From: JAVVHH01 sp965199665
Lineage (GTDB): Bacteria > Pseudomonadota > Alphaproteobacteria > Acetobacterales > Acetobacteraceae
Direction of reading: 5' to 3'
Length of the DNA: 64,000 bases
Assembly: GCA_965199665.1 (NCBI GenBank)
Contig: OZ241208.1
Span: 930,001-994,000, forward strand
A program made the position numbers and the translations under genes. This document shows positions 1-8,467 of this stretch, one piece after another. The notes beneath the pieces were generated by a model. That model saw only the letters and a list, made by a program, of their open reading frames with translations. It had not been told where the DNA came from and made no database searches. The first letter of the stretch is position 1; each line of letters opens with the position of its first letter.

Positions 1-350
1 AGCGTGGTGACGACCGGCATCACCAGGCGCGACAGCAGCGCCAGGATATGGCTCCCCGCCTCGCCGCCGAAGATGCCGAACTCATGCTGTAATGACACAA
101 CCTGATATCGCCCGGCGTTGAGAAATTCAGCAGCTCGAACGTAGTCTTCGAGTGTAGCGTCATTGACCTCGAAGCCGACTGCGGCCGGGTAGTCGTAGCA
201 TTGGCCCGGCTCGGTCATGGCTACAATGCAGGTTTCCAGATCGGGATCGGATGCGGCGACGGCGTGCTGCAGATCCGTCGTGAAGGTCGCAATACCGCAG
301 CGGCGCGGGAGGGAGTTGCCGATGAAAGCAAGGCGCCGGAGTTGGGTCAT
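1..350 (-). CDS. Glycosyltransferase, N-terminal part (cut by window edge)
   Basis: The first 116 residues of a protein that runs off the left edge. It starts at ATG 350-348, whose first bases overlap the stop of the upstream frame as ATGA. The N-terminus reads RRLAFIGNSLPRRCGIATFT, followed by a VSLQHEFGIFGGEAG segment. That is the opening Rossmann half of a widespread alphaproteobacterial GT4-like glycosyltransferase family. It would transfer a sugar from a nucleotide donor at the cytoplasmic side of the membrane. It is translationally coupled to a broken mannose-6-phosphate isomerase, which fits a polysaccharide or mannan-type locus to the left. The C-terminal donor-binding half cannot be seen, so donor and acceptor are unknown. 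Confidence 0.8.
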   Translation of the reverse strand, partial: MTQLRRLAFIGNSLPRRCGIATFTTDLQHAVAASDPDLETCIVAMTEPGQCYDYPAAVGFEVNDATLEDYVRAAEFLNAGRYQVVSLQHEFGIFGGEAGSHILALLSRLVMPVVTT

Positions 351-835
351 GCTGGAACCTTGATTCTCTGTGAGGATGTGACGTCGATCAGCCAATCGTC
401 GGGTGGGGCGGCAGCAAGCGTGCCAACCAGTGCGGTCATCCCGACGACGCCAGGCATGATCAATACGCGGTCTTGCTCGAGAAACACCGCCTCAGCCACG
501 ACCGCAGCCCGCAACTCGCCCAGCGTCATTGGCTCGGCAAGCCCCCTGGCTCGCTTGGCTCCGGGTGCGGCGGACAGGACATACCACGCTTCCGCCTTGC
601 CGCGCGGCAGGCCCATCGAGTGAGCCACCGCATCGTTGGGACGAACCTGGATGGAAAGCGGCTGGCAGGTAAACAGCAGCTCGAGGAGGAGAGAGGTCTC
701 GGCACGCGGCTGTCCGGGCTCTCGAACCAGATCTCTCCAATGATGCGGCCGGGCTCAATGGTGCTCCAAGGCACACGGTCGCCGCGGCCCCAAGGCCTCG
801 ATAGACCCCGGGGGAGCGGCTTTCTCAATTGTCAT
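347..835 (-). pseudogene. manA: Class I mannose-6-phosphate isomerase-like gene, frameshifted and shortened
   Basis: Fragments of a cupin-type mannose-6-phosphate isomerase lie in more than one frame. ATG 835 opens with MTIEKA. The continuation RPWG...PWS...GRIIGEIWFE is in the next frame. The following LLFTCQPLSIQVRPNDA and GLPRGKAEAWYVLSAAPGA are in a third frame, switching near position 700. These blocks match in order the start, the GEIWF motif, the QVHPDD metal-site region (H replaced by R) and the KTEAWYVL motif of the family. After about residue 115 the similarity stops and a short unrelated tail ends at 347. At least two frameshifts and loss of most of the C-terminal cupin make this inactive. 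The tail still overlaps the glycosyltransferase start. Confidence 0.72.
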
Positions 836-1239
836 CGTAAGTAGATATAGTCCGCTTTATCAAAAAGTCCACTCTCGTCCACGAGGTCATTCGGACATCG
901 TTAATTCATCACAGAAAACGACACGGAGAAACGACGCAGCCGAACCAAGATTTTCTTTTTGAATATATGCAGAGTTATGCCTGAAGAGACTTGCCACGCC
1001 GGACTATGAACAAAGTCGAGCTCTCAGGGCATGTCTTACGTGCCGCAAGAAGCCATGCAATCGGAAGGTTGCACATACACGACCGCCCGCGGTCGCACCT
1101 TGAGAGCATGCGAACACCTAGCCCGTCGTGATCCGGAAAGCGCGCCATGCCGAGGCTTGGCCAGATCTGAAGCGGCCACCCTTATGGAAAGGCAAGGCGC
1201 GACGTAGCCGTTGTCGGCAGCAGCACCTCACGCAACACC
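836..1239. other. Intergenic stretch, no gene recognised
   Basis: About 400 bases, less GC-rich than the flanks (for example around 840-980). Neither strand gives a frame with recognisable family similarity or a convincing ribosome binding site. It probably held the promoter of the broken minus-strand isomerase/glycosyltransferase unit. I see no RNA gene, repeat or attachment site in it. Confidence 0.5.
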
Positions 1240-1386
1240 TTACTTCAACAGGGCGCAGTCCTTCTCCTCATCGAGTGATGGAAAGACGCCCTGACCAGGA
1301 ACCGTGTCGAGGACGTGCAGGAGGTCCCACTCTCCGTGTGATTCCGACGGCTGCTTGACGCGCAGAAGATACAGGCCATCGCGAAG
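1240..1386 (-). pseudogene. C-terminal tail of an ABC transporter substrate-binding protein
   Basis: An open frame of about 48 codons ending in TAA at 1242-1240 reads DGLYLLRVKQPSESHGEWDL, then a VLDTVPG block, and ends near DCALLK. This is the characteristic C-terminus of Leu/amide-type periplasmic binding proteins, where a VK.PSES..EWDL..V..T.PG motif ends in CPL-K. No start codon or N-terminal lobes are present. The upstream sequence belongs to an unrelated dioxygenase remnant in another frame, so this is a recombination relic. Confidence 0.72.
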
Positions 1387-1760
1387 CTGTGGTGCCGGCC
1401 GTTGATGTGGAAGAAATACAGTTTGTAGGGCTTCAGCCCGTAATCCGTGACGTGGAAGCCGAGGACGTCGCGGTAGAACGGCAGCAGCGGCTCGACGTCC
1501 TCGACGTTGATGACGGCATGACCCATGCCGAGCGGCCCGTTGCGGAAGCCGGAGATCGGGCGGCCCGGCTTGAACGGGTCCGACGCGATGGCCGGGCCAT
1601 GGAAGGCCTCGAGCCGGTTGCCGGCCGGGTCGCCGAACGCGATCAAGTCGGCCACCTGCCGCTCATCCGCCAGGTGCCGCGCCGCACGTTGAACCGCAAT
1701 CCCGTGCGCCTCCAGCCGCGCCGCCAAGCGGTCCAGGGCTGCGGCATCGGCGCAGAGGCT
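1384..1760 (-). pseudogene. Extradiol ring-cleavage dioxygenase (VOC) internal fragment
   Basis: The frame carries the middle of a 2,3-dihydroxybiphenyl-type extradiol dioxygenase. It shows AARLEAHGI, DPAGNRLEAFHGP, FKPGRPISGFRNGPLGMGH (the start of the catalytic second module, with the metal-ligand His in GMGH), FYRDVLGF and finally NGRHHSFAM. Immediately after HHSFAM the sequence becomes the tail of an unrelated ABC binding protein in another frame, so the last third, including the remaining metal ligands, is lost. The N-terminal module is also missing beyond about 1760. An open frame from ATG 1727 exists, but the product could not be a working enzyme. Confidence 0.75.
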
Positions 1761-2129
1761 ACGGCTTACGCCAAGGTGGGGCTCTTTGGCCCCACACCGG
1801 CTCGGTCGCCTTGCCCGTGCGCGTGGGTGGGCGATTACTCGGCTGTATCAACACGATCTGGATGGCACGCGCCGTCAGCGCCGAAGACGGTATCACTCGA
1901 TGTTTGAAGCCCCTCCGAGAGACGAGGGATGCAATCGAAGCGCGTCTTGCTGAACACCGATAGGTGTTGTGCCACTTCCTGAATGTGTCCCGGAACGATG
2001 AACTCTGCGATTGTGGGAACTTCACCAATTCCGCCCCCATGGCATCGAGGGCACGATCGATGATCATTGTGTCGCTTCTTCATGGCAGTGACGGGCGGCA
2101 GGCCGGATGTTTGGTCTGCGGCGCCGTGA
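1761..2129. other. Unassigned stretch inside the remnant region
   Basis: About 370 bases between the dioxygenase and XapX remnants. Minus-strand frames are open here (for example one through IAEFIVPGHIQEVAQHLSVF), but I could not match any of them to a family. Frames change as in the neighbouring relics. It is most likely further decayed coding sequence. Confidence 0.35.
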
Positions 2130-2319
2130 CCGCCGGGCGCATCGTGGTGGGGAAGGGGAGGGGCAGGTATGTGTTTGACCATGAGCGCGCCCTGCTCGCC
2201 GGCCACCATGCCCAGCAGCCCGTCAAGCGCCACGATCGGGGGCGCGGGCGAGCGGACGCCGAGCAGGGCATAGGCACCCCGACGAGCAGCCCCAACCCGA
2301 TTGACAACAGGTACGTCAC
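2130..2319 (-). pseudogene. XapX-domain protein, frameshifted
   Basis: ATG 2319 opens with TYLLSIGLGLLVGV. A one-base shift then gives AYALLGVRSPAPPIVALDG and LLGMVAGEQ in the next frame. Joined, these form the XapX (DUF1427) signature: two short membrane helices around a VRSPAPP.VAL.GLLG loop. The frame then runs on without the usual short tail. XapX proteins are small membrane proteins of unknown function often found beside xanthosine/aromatic transport or hydrolase genes. The shift lies near 2270. Confidence 0.68.
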
Positions 2320-2323
2320 GTCC

Positions 2324-2548
2324 TCAACCCTGCGGCGTCAGCACCACACGCCCCGGCGCCAAGGCCGCCACGTGCAGATATGCTCCGGTGACTTCCGCCA
2401 AGCCGAATGTGGTGGCCAGCGGCGCCGGACGGAAAGCGCCGCTCTCGAATTGTGGCCTGAGGGCGTCAAGCATGCGCGCCGACCGGGTCAGGTCGCGCTT
2501 GAGGGAGTCGACGCCGAGCAGCCGGCTCTCGTTGTGATAGAATTTCAG
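2324..2548 (-). pseudogene. Zinc-type alcohol dehydrogenase/quinone reductase, C-terminal remnant
   Basis: The last 74 residues, from LKFYHNESRLLGVDSLK to GRVVLTPQG, match the C-terminus of MDR-superfamily NAD(P)H quinone reductase/alcohol dehydrogenases, including NES.L.GVDSL and the closing GR-VVL-P. The catalytic and nucleotide-binding parts are absent. Sequence immediately upstream belongs to an EamA transporter remnant in a different frame. Confidence 0.7.
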
Positions 2549-2569
2549 AACCGCGCGCGGCTGCGACAC

Positions 2570-2847
2570 GCCCCTCGAACAACAATGATCGCCTTCGTGC
2601 GCAGCTGTAGCTTGGCCTGAGTTGCTGCCCTGGCGTTCGACCACGGCTTCGTGCGGCAACAGGCGCAGGTCGATACCGAGCCAAAGAACGGCTGCAATAG
2701 CTGCAATTGCCCTGCCTGGGCGATGCCACCCAACGCCACGCCGCGATACCAGAACACGAAGCCGACCAGCATGCTGGTTACTGACACGTCGGCGAGCCCG
2801 GCCCAGGCCGGGGCGGGGATGCCGCTCCAAGCCGTGCCCCCATCCAA
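2570..2847 (-). pseudogene. EamA (DMT) transporter, C-terminal remnant
   Basis: The frame from 2847 reads TAWSGIPAPAWAGLA, MLVGFVFWYRGVALGGIA and QLQLLQPFF. This is the last helices of an EamA drug/metabolite transporter, where the FWYRG.A.GG..Q.QLLQP motif is typical. After QPFFG the frame shifts, and a degraded LLPHEAV (the family's helix after QPFF) appears in the next frame. The first eight helices are missing. Confidence 0.65.
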
Positions 2848-2881
2848 TCATTTTCCGCCGCGTCGCACCCGCCCGAGCCGC

Positions 2882-2944
2882 TCAGAACTGCGACAAGCCG
2901 CCGTCGACGACAATTTCCGTTCCGGTCACGTAGGCGCTGTCGTG
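2882..2944 (-). pseudogene. Short-chain dehydrogenase C-terminal tail (about 20 codons)
   Basis: The reading HDSAYVTGTEIVVDGGLSQF followed by TGA at 2884-2882 is the near-invariant end of classical SDR enzymes (SAYVTG-E-VDGG). It overlaps the end of the AroE-like gene in another frame, so that gene's own C-terminus was generated by fusion to this relic. Confidence 0.62.
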
Positions 2945-3762
2945 AATGGCCGGGCAGCACCGAGCAGATATGCCACCATTGCGTCTAGTTGATGCAACAA
3001 CACTGCCTCACCTAACTGGATGCGGCAGCCCCGTGCTTGGGCGGCGTGCAGAAAAGCCGTGATCGGCGGCTTCATCACCACTTCTGCCACTGTCATGTCA
3101 GAGGTGAGCAGCGCCGGGTCGATCGGCATGGGATCATCGGGCCGCATGCCGAGCGGCGTGGCGTTCACTACGAGATCGGCCCCACGCGGGTCTGGCTGAC
3201 GGCTGGCCTCGACTTCGCCGCCAATGTCGCGCAGACGGCGTGCCAGCGAGGCGGCGCGGCTTGGGTCTGCATCGAAGATGCGCAGCCGCGCACCGGACCG
3301 AGCTAATTCGACCGCCACAGCCGACCCGGCCCCGCCGGCACCGACGATGAACGCTGTCCGCCCGGCCGGATCGAAACCAGTCACGTCCAGACCGCGGCGG
3401 AAGCCGACGCCGTCGACGATGTCCCCGTGCCACCGGCCATCGGGCTCGCGCCGGGCGAGATTGATCGCGCCGACCAGCGCGGCCCGATCCGACACGGTGT
3501 CCACCAGCGCGGCCATCGGGATCTTGTGGGGCACGGTGATCACCAAGCCGTCGAGATTGCTGATCAGGCGCAGGCTGCCGAAGATCTCGGGCAGGTGCCC
3601 GGCCGGCACGTGCAGCGGCACCAGCGCGGCATCGGCGCCGGCCTGGCGCATCCGCTCCGTCGCGGGAAAACAGGCACGCACCTGGGCGACGGGATCGCCG
3701 ATCAAGCCGAACAGGCGCAGGCCGCCGCCCGGGAAATCGGTATCGGTCAGGCCAGCGCTCAA
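2926..3762 (-). CDS. Shikimate/quinate dehydrogenase family protein (AroE-like)
   Basis: A 278-residue protein starting at TTG 3762, which overlaps the stop of the ABC fusion gene (TTGA). AroE-type enzymes interconvert 3-dehydroshikimate or 3-dehydroquinate with shikimate or quinate using NAD(P). The catalytic Lys of the VPHK motif is K80. A Rossmann motif GAGGAGSA lies near residue 143 and NATPLGM near 204. The usual N-terminal substrate motif SLSP is replaced by a DPVAQVRA segment, a feature of catabolic or divergent paralogues. Position in an operon with importers and an AroQ-like dehydratase points to catabolism rather than aromatic amino acid synthesis. The last residues run over an SDR relic, so the natural C-terminus may be altered. 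Confidence 0.8.
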   Translation of the reverse strand: MSAGLTDTDFPGGGLRLFGLIGDPVAQVRACFPATERMRQAGADAALVPLHVPAGHLPEIFGSLRLISNLDGLVITVPHKIPMAALVDTVSDRAALVGAINLARREPDGRWHGDIVDGVGFRRGLDVTGFDPAGRTAFIVGAGGAGSAVAVELARSGARLRIFDADPSRAASLARRLRDIGGEVEASRQPDPRGADLVVNATPLGMRPDDPMPIDPALLTSDMTVAEVVMKPPITAFLHAAQARGCRIQLGEAVLLHQLDAMVAYLLGAARPFTTAPT

Positions 3763-6254
3763 TGGACCACACCCAACAGCTTGGATTGCAAGGCCGTGTC
3801 CTGGGCGAGGTCGGCGGCGTCCCCGGTCCAGGCGATGGCGCCGCTGACCATCGCATAGGCCCGGTCCGCCATGGGCAGGATCAGGTCGGCCTTGTGCTCG
3901 ACGATGAGAATGGCGGCGCGCTCGCGCAGGCGGCCGACCGCTTCCATGACTTCGCTGACGATCGCCGGGGCGAGGCCTTCGAATGGCTCGTCCAACAAGA
4001 TCAGGTCGGACGGTGCCATCAGGGCGCGGGCGATCGCCACCATCTGGCGCTCGCCGCCGGACAGGGTCTCGGCGCGCGAGCGTTGCAAGTGCCGCAGTTT
4101 CGGGAACCAGGCAAACGCCTCCTCGAGCGGTGCGCCGCCGGGTCGTCGCGCGAGTTCGAGGTTGTCGAGGACGGAAAGGTTCGGGAAAAGGCGACGACCC
4201 TCCGGCACCATGGCGATCCCTGCAAGGTTGATGGCGTGCGGCTCGAGCCCGGTCAGATCGCGACCGGCGAAGCTGATCCGTCCCGATCGGGTGCCGATCA
4301 CCCCGGTGATGGCCCGCAGCGCCGTGGTCTTGCCCACGCCGTTGCGACCCAGCAGGGCCACGACCTCGCCACGGCAGACCGTCAGGTTCAGCTTGTTGAG
4401 CACGGTGCTTCCTTCGTAGCCCGCCGACACGTCTTCGAGCACCAGCAGCTTTTCCCCGGCAGTGCCGGCCCGGGCCGGCACCCGAACGCCCGGACGACCG
4501 CTGGTGTCCGCGGTGCCGAGATAGGCCACCACCACGGCCGGATCGGCGGCGACGTCCCGTGGCGCACCATCGGCAATCAAGCGCCCCCCATGCAGCACCG
4601 TCACCCGGTCCGACAGGGCCAGCACCCGGTCGATGTCATGCTCGATCAGCAGCACCGCATGGGATGACGCGAGTGAGCGGATCAGGCGGCCGACGACCTC
4701 GCGATCGGCGTCGGCCAGACCGGCCAGCGGTTCGTCCAGTAGCAGCAGCCGGCCGTCCGCCGCCAAGGCGACCGCGATGTCGAGCAGGCGTTGGGCGCCA
4801 TGACCGAGGTTGGCGGTCAGCTCCGCGGCCCGGTCCTCGAGTCCCACCGCGGCCAGGAGCGACCAGGTGCGATCGTTCAGATCGGCGAGCCCGTAGGCAT
4901 CGCGCAGGAACCGGGTGCGCAAGCTGTGCCGGGCCTGGAGGGCGACGCGCACGGTTTCGAACGCTGTCAGATGCGGGAACAGGCTGATGATCTGAAACGA
5001 GCGAGAGATGCCGGCGTGGATACGCCCGGTGGTGCTGAGCCGCGTGATGTCGCGCCCGGCGAAATGGATGCTGCCGGAGTCGGGCGGGAGCAAACCGGTG
5101 AGCATGTTGAAGAAGGTGGTCTTCCCCGCGCCGTTCGGTCCGATGAAGCTGTGCAGTTGGTAGGGTTTCACCTCGAGCGCGATGTCGCGCGCCGTCACCA
5201 GAGAGCCGAACGCCTTGCTAAGTCCGCGCACCGACAGGATCGGCACGGTGGGGTCGAGCGCGGGGGCGGAGCTCTGGAAGGGCGCGATCCTCGCCGGCCG
5301 GGCCGGGATGGATCGCCGCACGAGGGTCCAGCGCTCGCGGCCGAATGCGCGCTGCACCAAGCCGTAGAGCCCTTCTGGCGAGATCAGCACGAAGACGATG
5401 ATGATCGGCGCGAACACCAGCCACCATTGCTCCAGCAGCGCGCTGAGCTGATCGGTGAGCAGGATGAAGACGATGGATCCCCAAAGCGGGCCGAGGAAAT
5501 GGTGCACGCCGCCCAGAACCGTCATCAGCAGCGCGTCGCCGGCCTGCCGCCACTCCAGATTGTTGGCGTAGGCCCCTTGCAGGAAATACGTCAGCAAGGC
5601 GCCGGCGAACCCGATGAAGAGGGCCGCGAAGGTGAAAGCGCCGAGCTTATACCGATAGGTGTTGTAGCCCAGACAGGTGGCCCGCTGCTCGTTGTCGCGG
5701 ATGGCTTGGATGGTGCGGCCGAACGGCGAGTGCACGATGCGCCAGAGCAGGAACATGGCGCCCGTGACCATCAGCACGGTGAAGACATGGAACGATAGCG
5801 GCGACGCGAACACCGGCCGCGGCACGTTCTGCAGTCCGTTCTCGCCCCCGGTGATGTCGGTCGCCTTGTAGACGATCTCGAAGGCCAGCTGCGAACAGGC
5901 CAGCGTCAGCAGCGAGAAATACAACCCGCGGCGGCGCAGCACGACGGCGCCGAGCGCGAGGCCCAGGACCAACGAACAAACGAGCGCGACGGCGATGCCG
6001 GCGAACTCGGTGCCGCCGACCCGGAGCGAGGTGATTGCCGCGGCATAGGTGGCCAAACCGAAGAACACCGACGCGCCGAAGGGCACCAGCCCGGTGTAGG
6101 CGATCAGCAGGTTCACCCCGGCGCCGTACAGCGTGTAGATGGCGATCTCGGTCACGCGGGTGATCTGGATGCCGGCTGCCAAGGCGAGCAGCGAGACGGC
6201 GATCAAGACGACGAGCAGGACGAGCGCCGGCTCGCGGAAGACGCGCTGCATCAT
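3759..6254 (-). CDS. Fused LivM permease - LivG ATPase - LivF ATPase of a branched-chain-type ABC importer
   Basis: One frame of 831 residues encodes three normally separate subunits. Residues about 1-300 are a LivM-like permease with many hydrophobic helices and a YTGL.PFG motif. Residues about 325-565 are a LivG-like ATPase with Walker A GPNGAGKTT and Walker B LLLLDEPLAGL. Residues about 590-831 are a LivF-like ATPase with GRNGVGKTT, signature LSGGERQ and LILLDEPFEGL. The LivG signature is degenerate (LGHGAQR). LivM-LivG fusions are known; all three in one chain is less common. The start at ATG 6254 (a second ATG follows) overlaps the LivH stop. A longer open frame to 6944 is out-of-frame shadow of livH. 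It would pump a small carboxylate or amino-acid-like solute inward. Confidence 0.88.
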   Translation of the reverse strand: MMQRVFREPALVLLVVLIAVSLLALAAGIQITRVTEIAIYTLYGAGVNLLIAYTGLVPFGASVFFGLATYAAAITSLRVGGTEFAGIAVALVCSLVLGLALGAVVLRRRGLYFSLLTLACSQLAFEIVYKATDITGGENGLQNVPRPVFASPLSFHVFTVLMVTGAMFLLWRIVHSPFGRTIQAIRDNEQRATCLGYNTYRYKLGAFTFAALFIGFAGALLTYFLQGAYANNLEWRQAGDALLMTVLGGVHHFLGPLWGSIVFILLTDQLSALLEQWWLVFAPIIIVFVLISPEGLYGLVQRAFGRERWTLVRRSIPARPARIAPFQSSAPALDPTVPILSVRGLSKAFGSLVTARDIALEVKPYQLHSFIGPNGAGKTTFFNMLTGLLPPDSGSIHFAGRDITRLSTTGRIHAGISRSFQIISLFPHLTAFETVRVALQARHSLRTRFLRDAYGLADLNDRTWSLLAAVGLEDRAAELTANLGHGAQRLLDIAVALAADGRLLLLDEPLAGLADADREVVGRLIRSLASSHAVLLIEHDIDRVLALSDRVTVLHGGRLIADGAPRDVAADPAVVVAYLGTADTSGRPGVRVPARAGTAGEKLLVLEDVSAGYEGSTVLNKLNLTVCRGEVVALLGRNGVGKTTALRAITGVIGTRSGRISFAGRDLTGLEPHAINLAGIAMVPEGRRLFPNLSVLDNLELARRPGGAPLEEAFAWFPKLRHLQRSRAETLSGGERQMVAIARALMAPSDLILLDEPFEGLAPAIVSEVMEAVGRLRERAAILIVEHKADLILPMADRAYAMVSGAIAWTGDAADLAQDTALQSKLLGVVH

Positions 6255-7120
6255 TCGAAGCGCTCCCACCGCTCGCCCAACAAGCCGCGGGGACGCACCA
6301 GCAGCACGACGGCCATCAGGACGTACATGGCGCTCGCGGAGCCTTCTGGCCAGAATTGAACGGTGAGCGCGGTGGTGATGCCCACCGCCAGCCCGGCGAC
6401 GATGGCGCCCAGATACGAGCCCAGCCCGCCGATGGTGACGGTGACGAACGCGGGCATGATCGCGGCCTGCGACATGGAGGGCGCCACGCTCCACAACGGC
6501 GCTGCCATCAACCCCGCCGCGCCCGCTAACCCGGTGCCGAGCCCGAATGCGCCGGTCAGCACCCGGCGCAGATTGATGCCCAACAACCCCACCATGCCGG
6601 GGTCGCGGCTGCCGGCGCGCAGGATGCGGCCATAGGGCGTGAATTGCAGGAAGGCCCACAGCAACAGCAGCACGCCGCATGTGGCCGCGATCACGGCCAA
6701 ACGATACCGGGTCAACAGGACTGGCCCGTATTCGACGAAGCCCTTCAAGAAGTCGGGCGGCGAGAACGGTTGACCCGCCGACCCCCAGATGCGGCGGATG
6801 AGCGCTTCCATCAGCAGCGCCAGCGCGAACGTCATGATGAGGCTGAACAGCGGGTCCTTGCCGTACAGGCGGCGGATCAACACCACCTCCACCAGCATGC
6901 CGACCGCTGCCACGCCCAGCGGCGCCAAGATGACCGCGGGCCATCCGTAAGAGCGCTCGAGCGTCAAGGCGAGATAGGCGCCCAGGGTGAAGAACACCCC
7001 GTGGGCGAAGTTCACGATGCCCAACAGGCCGAAGATGATCGAAAGTCCGAGGGCGATCAGCACGTAGATGAAACCCAGGGCGAGCCCGTTGGCCAACTGG
7101 GACAGCAAGAGGTCGAGCAT
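6251..7120 (-). CDS. livH: Branched-chain-type ABC transporter permease (LivH family)
   Basis: A 289-residue inner-membrane permease starting at ATG 7120 with MLDLLLSQLANGLALGFIYV, the standard LivH opening, followed by LGL..IFGLLGIVNFAHG. About eight hydrophobic segments follow, with the conserved GIN..R and TIGGLGS.LGA loop that contacts the ATPase. It ends in ATGATGA overlap with the LivMGF fusion, so the two permease halves are made together. Length is typical for LivH. Confidence 0.9.
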   Translation of the reverse strand: MLDLLLSQLANGLALGFIYVLIALGLSIIFGLLGIVNFAHGVFFTLGAYLALTLERSYGWPAVILAPLGVAAVGMLVEVVLIRRLYGKDPLFSLIMTFALALLMEALIRRIWGSAGQPFSPPDFLKGFVEYGPVLLTRYRLAVIAATCGVLLLLWAFLQFTPYGRILRAGSRDPGMVGLLGINLRRVLTGAFGLGTGLAGAAGLMAAPLWSVAPSMSQAAIMPAFVTVTIGGLGSYLGAIVAGLAVGITTALTVQFWPEGSASAMYVLMAVVLLVRPRGLLGERWERFE

Positions 7121-7191
7121 GGTCTCGCTTTCGATCGGGCCGGGGCGCGTCGCACGCGGGACGTGCGACGCTTCGTTGCGGCGGAGTGCGG

Positions 7192-8442
7192 CTACAGATC
7201 GCCGATGGTGCAGCCGATGTCGGCCTGGGCGCCGTAGAGCGCGTCCAGCCCGTCGGCTGCCTTGGGGACGCTCTCGAGAATGTCGAAGAAGTCGCGCGGG
7301 TCGGTGACCTTGTCCTTGACGCCGACGACCAGCCAGCGATGCAGCAATTGGTGATCCCAGGTGCGGAAATGGGCGGGGATGGCCATGTCGCCCACCTGGA
7401 ACGTTTCGAGGGCGGTGACGATCTTGGCCGGATCGGTGGATTTCGCTGCCTCGATCCCGCCGAGAAGCATGGTCATGCCGATCCAGCCGAGGAAGGCCTT
7501 GTCGTTGGCGGGCTTGCCGTAGCGGGCCTGGAACGCCGTCGCGAACTCTTTCTCCTTGGCGGAGTTCATCGGGTCCTGACGGTCCCACGGCTTGCCATAG
7601 ATGCCGGTCGCTGCGGCGGTGCCGACGGCCTCGATGTCGCTGTCGCCGATGATCGGACACGCGACCGGGATGCGGCCCTTGAGACCGATCTCGGCATATT
7701 GCTTGAGGAAGTTCGACAGGTCGTCACCGGGCACGCCGGCGATAACGACGTCCGGACGCGCTTGCCGGATCTTGAGCACGAAAGAACTGTAATCGGTGGT
7801 GCCGAGCGGCGTCTGATCGCTGCCGACCTCGGTGCCGCCGGCCGCCTTGAGCAGCTCGCGGAACGAGTTCGCGATGTCTTGCCCGAAGGCATAGTTCGCG
7901 GTCAGAAAATACCACTTCTTGCCCCGCTGCAGCAGATAGGGCGCCATCGCCCGGCACGTCACCGGAACAGGCGTCTGGCACGAGAACGAGTAGCGGTTAC
8001 AGCTCTTACCCGTCAGTTCGCGCGCCGCGGCGTTGACGATGACGAGCGGAACACGCGCGCGCTTGGCGACGGCGCTGAGGGCCAAGGCGGTCGCGCTGTT
8101 GCCACCGCCGATCACGCCGACCACTTTCTCCTCGTCGATCAGCTTCTGCATGTTCTGCTGCGCGCCCTGCGCGTTCGGCTCATCGTACCAGACGGTCTGG
8201 CACGTCTGGCCCAGCAGCTTGCCGCCGGCCTGGTCGAGAGCGATCTGGATGCCGCCGGCGATGAAGCTGCCCTGCTCCGTCTGCGGCCCCTGCTTGGGCA
8301 GGCTGACGCCGATTTTGATGACCGATTGGGCGGACGCGACGCGACCGAACGGCGGTATGGTGGCTAGGGCGGCGGCGCCCGCGAGTACACCGCGGCGGGT
8401 GGAACCTGTCGTCGATGCTGATGTAGCCATCTCGTCGCTCAT
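7192..8442 (-). CDS. Periplasmic substrate-binding protein of the Liv-type importer, Tat-exported
   Basis: A 416-residue type I periplasmic binding protein. The start at ATG 8442 is chosen because a strong GAGGAG ribosome site lies just upstream and the N-terminus carries a twin-arginine signal (STRRGVLAGAAALA, then cleavage near VASAQS). The mature part begins IKIGVSLPKQGPQTEQG, typical of the Leu/Ile/Val-binding (Peripla_BP_6) fold, and contains GGGNS and YALPE-like lobe motifs. It precedes livH in the same direction and would deliver solute to LivH/LivMGF. Ligand unknown; family members bind amino acids, amides and aromatic acids. Confidence 0.88.
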   Translation of the reverse strand: MSDEMATSASTTGSTRRGVLAGAAALATIPPFGRVASAQSVIKIGVSLPKQGPQTEQGSFIAGGIQIALDQAGGKLLGQTCQTVWYDEPNAQGAQQNMQKLIDEEKVVGVIGGGNSATALALSAVAKRARVPLVIVNAAARELTGKSCNRYSFSCQTPVPVTCRAMAPYLLQRGKKWYFLTANYAFGQDIANSFRELLKAAGGTEVGSDQTPLGTTDYSSFVLKIRQARPDVVIAGVPGDDLSNFLKQYAEIGLKGRIPVACPIIGDSDIEAVGTAAATGIYGKPWDRQDPMNSAKEKEFATAFQARYGKPANDKAFLGWIGMTMLLGGIEAAKSTDPAKIVTALETFQVGDMAIPAHFRTWDHQLLHRWLVVGVKDKVTDPRDFFDILESVPKAADGLDALYGAQADIGCTIGDL

Positions 8443-8467
8443 GCTCGTCTCCTCCTCGATCGTTTCG

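Noticed and set aside
1128..1358. 76-codon plus-strand open frame
   Set aside because: No ribosome site or similarity, and its end overlaps the clear minus-strand binding-protein remnant.
6255..6944. N-terminal extension of the LivMGF frame
   Set aside because: The extension is off-frame to livH and Arg/His-rich. The ATGATGA overlap and LivM-type start place the real N-terminus at 6254.
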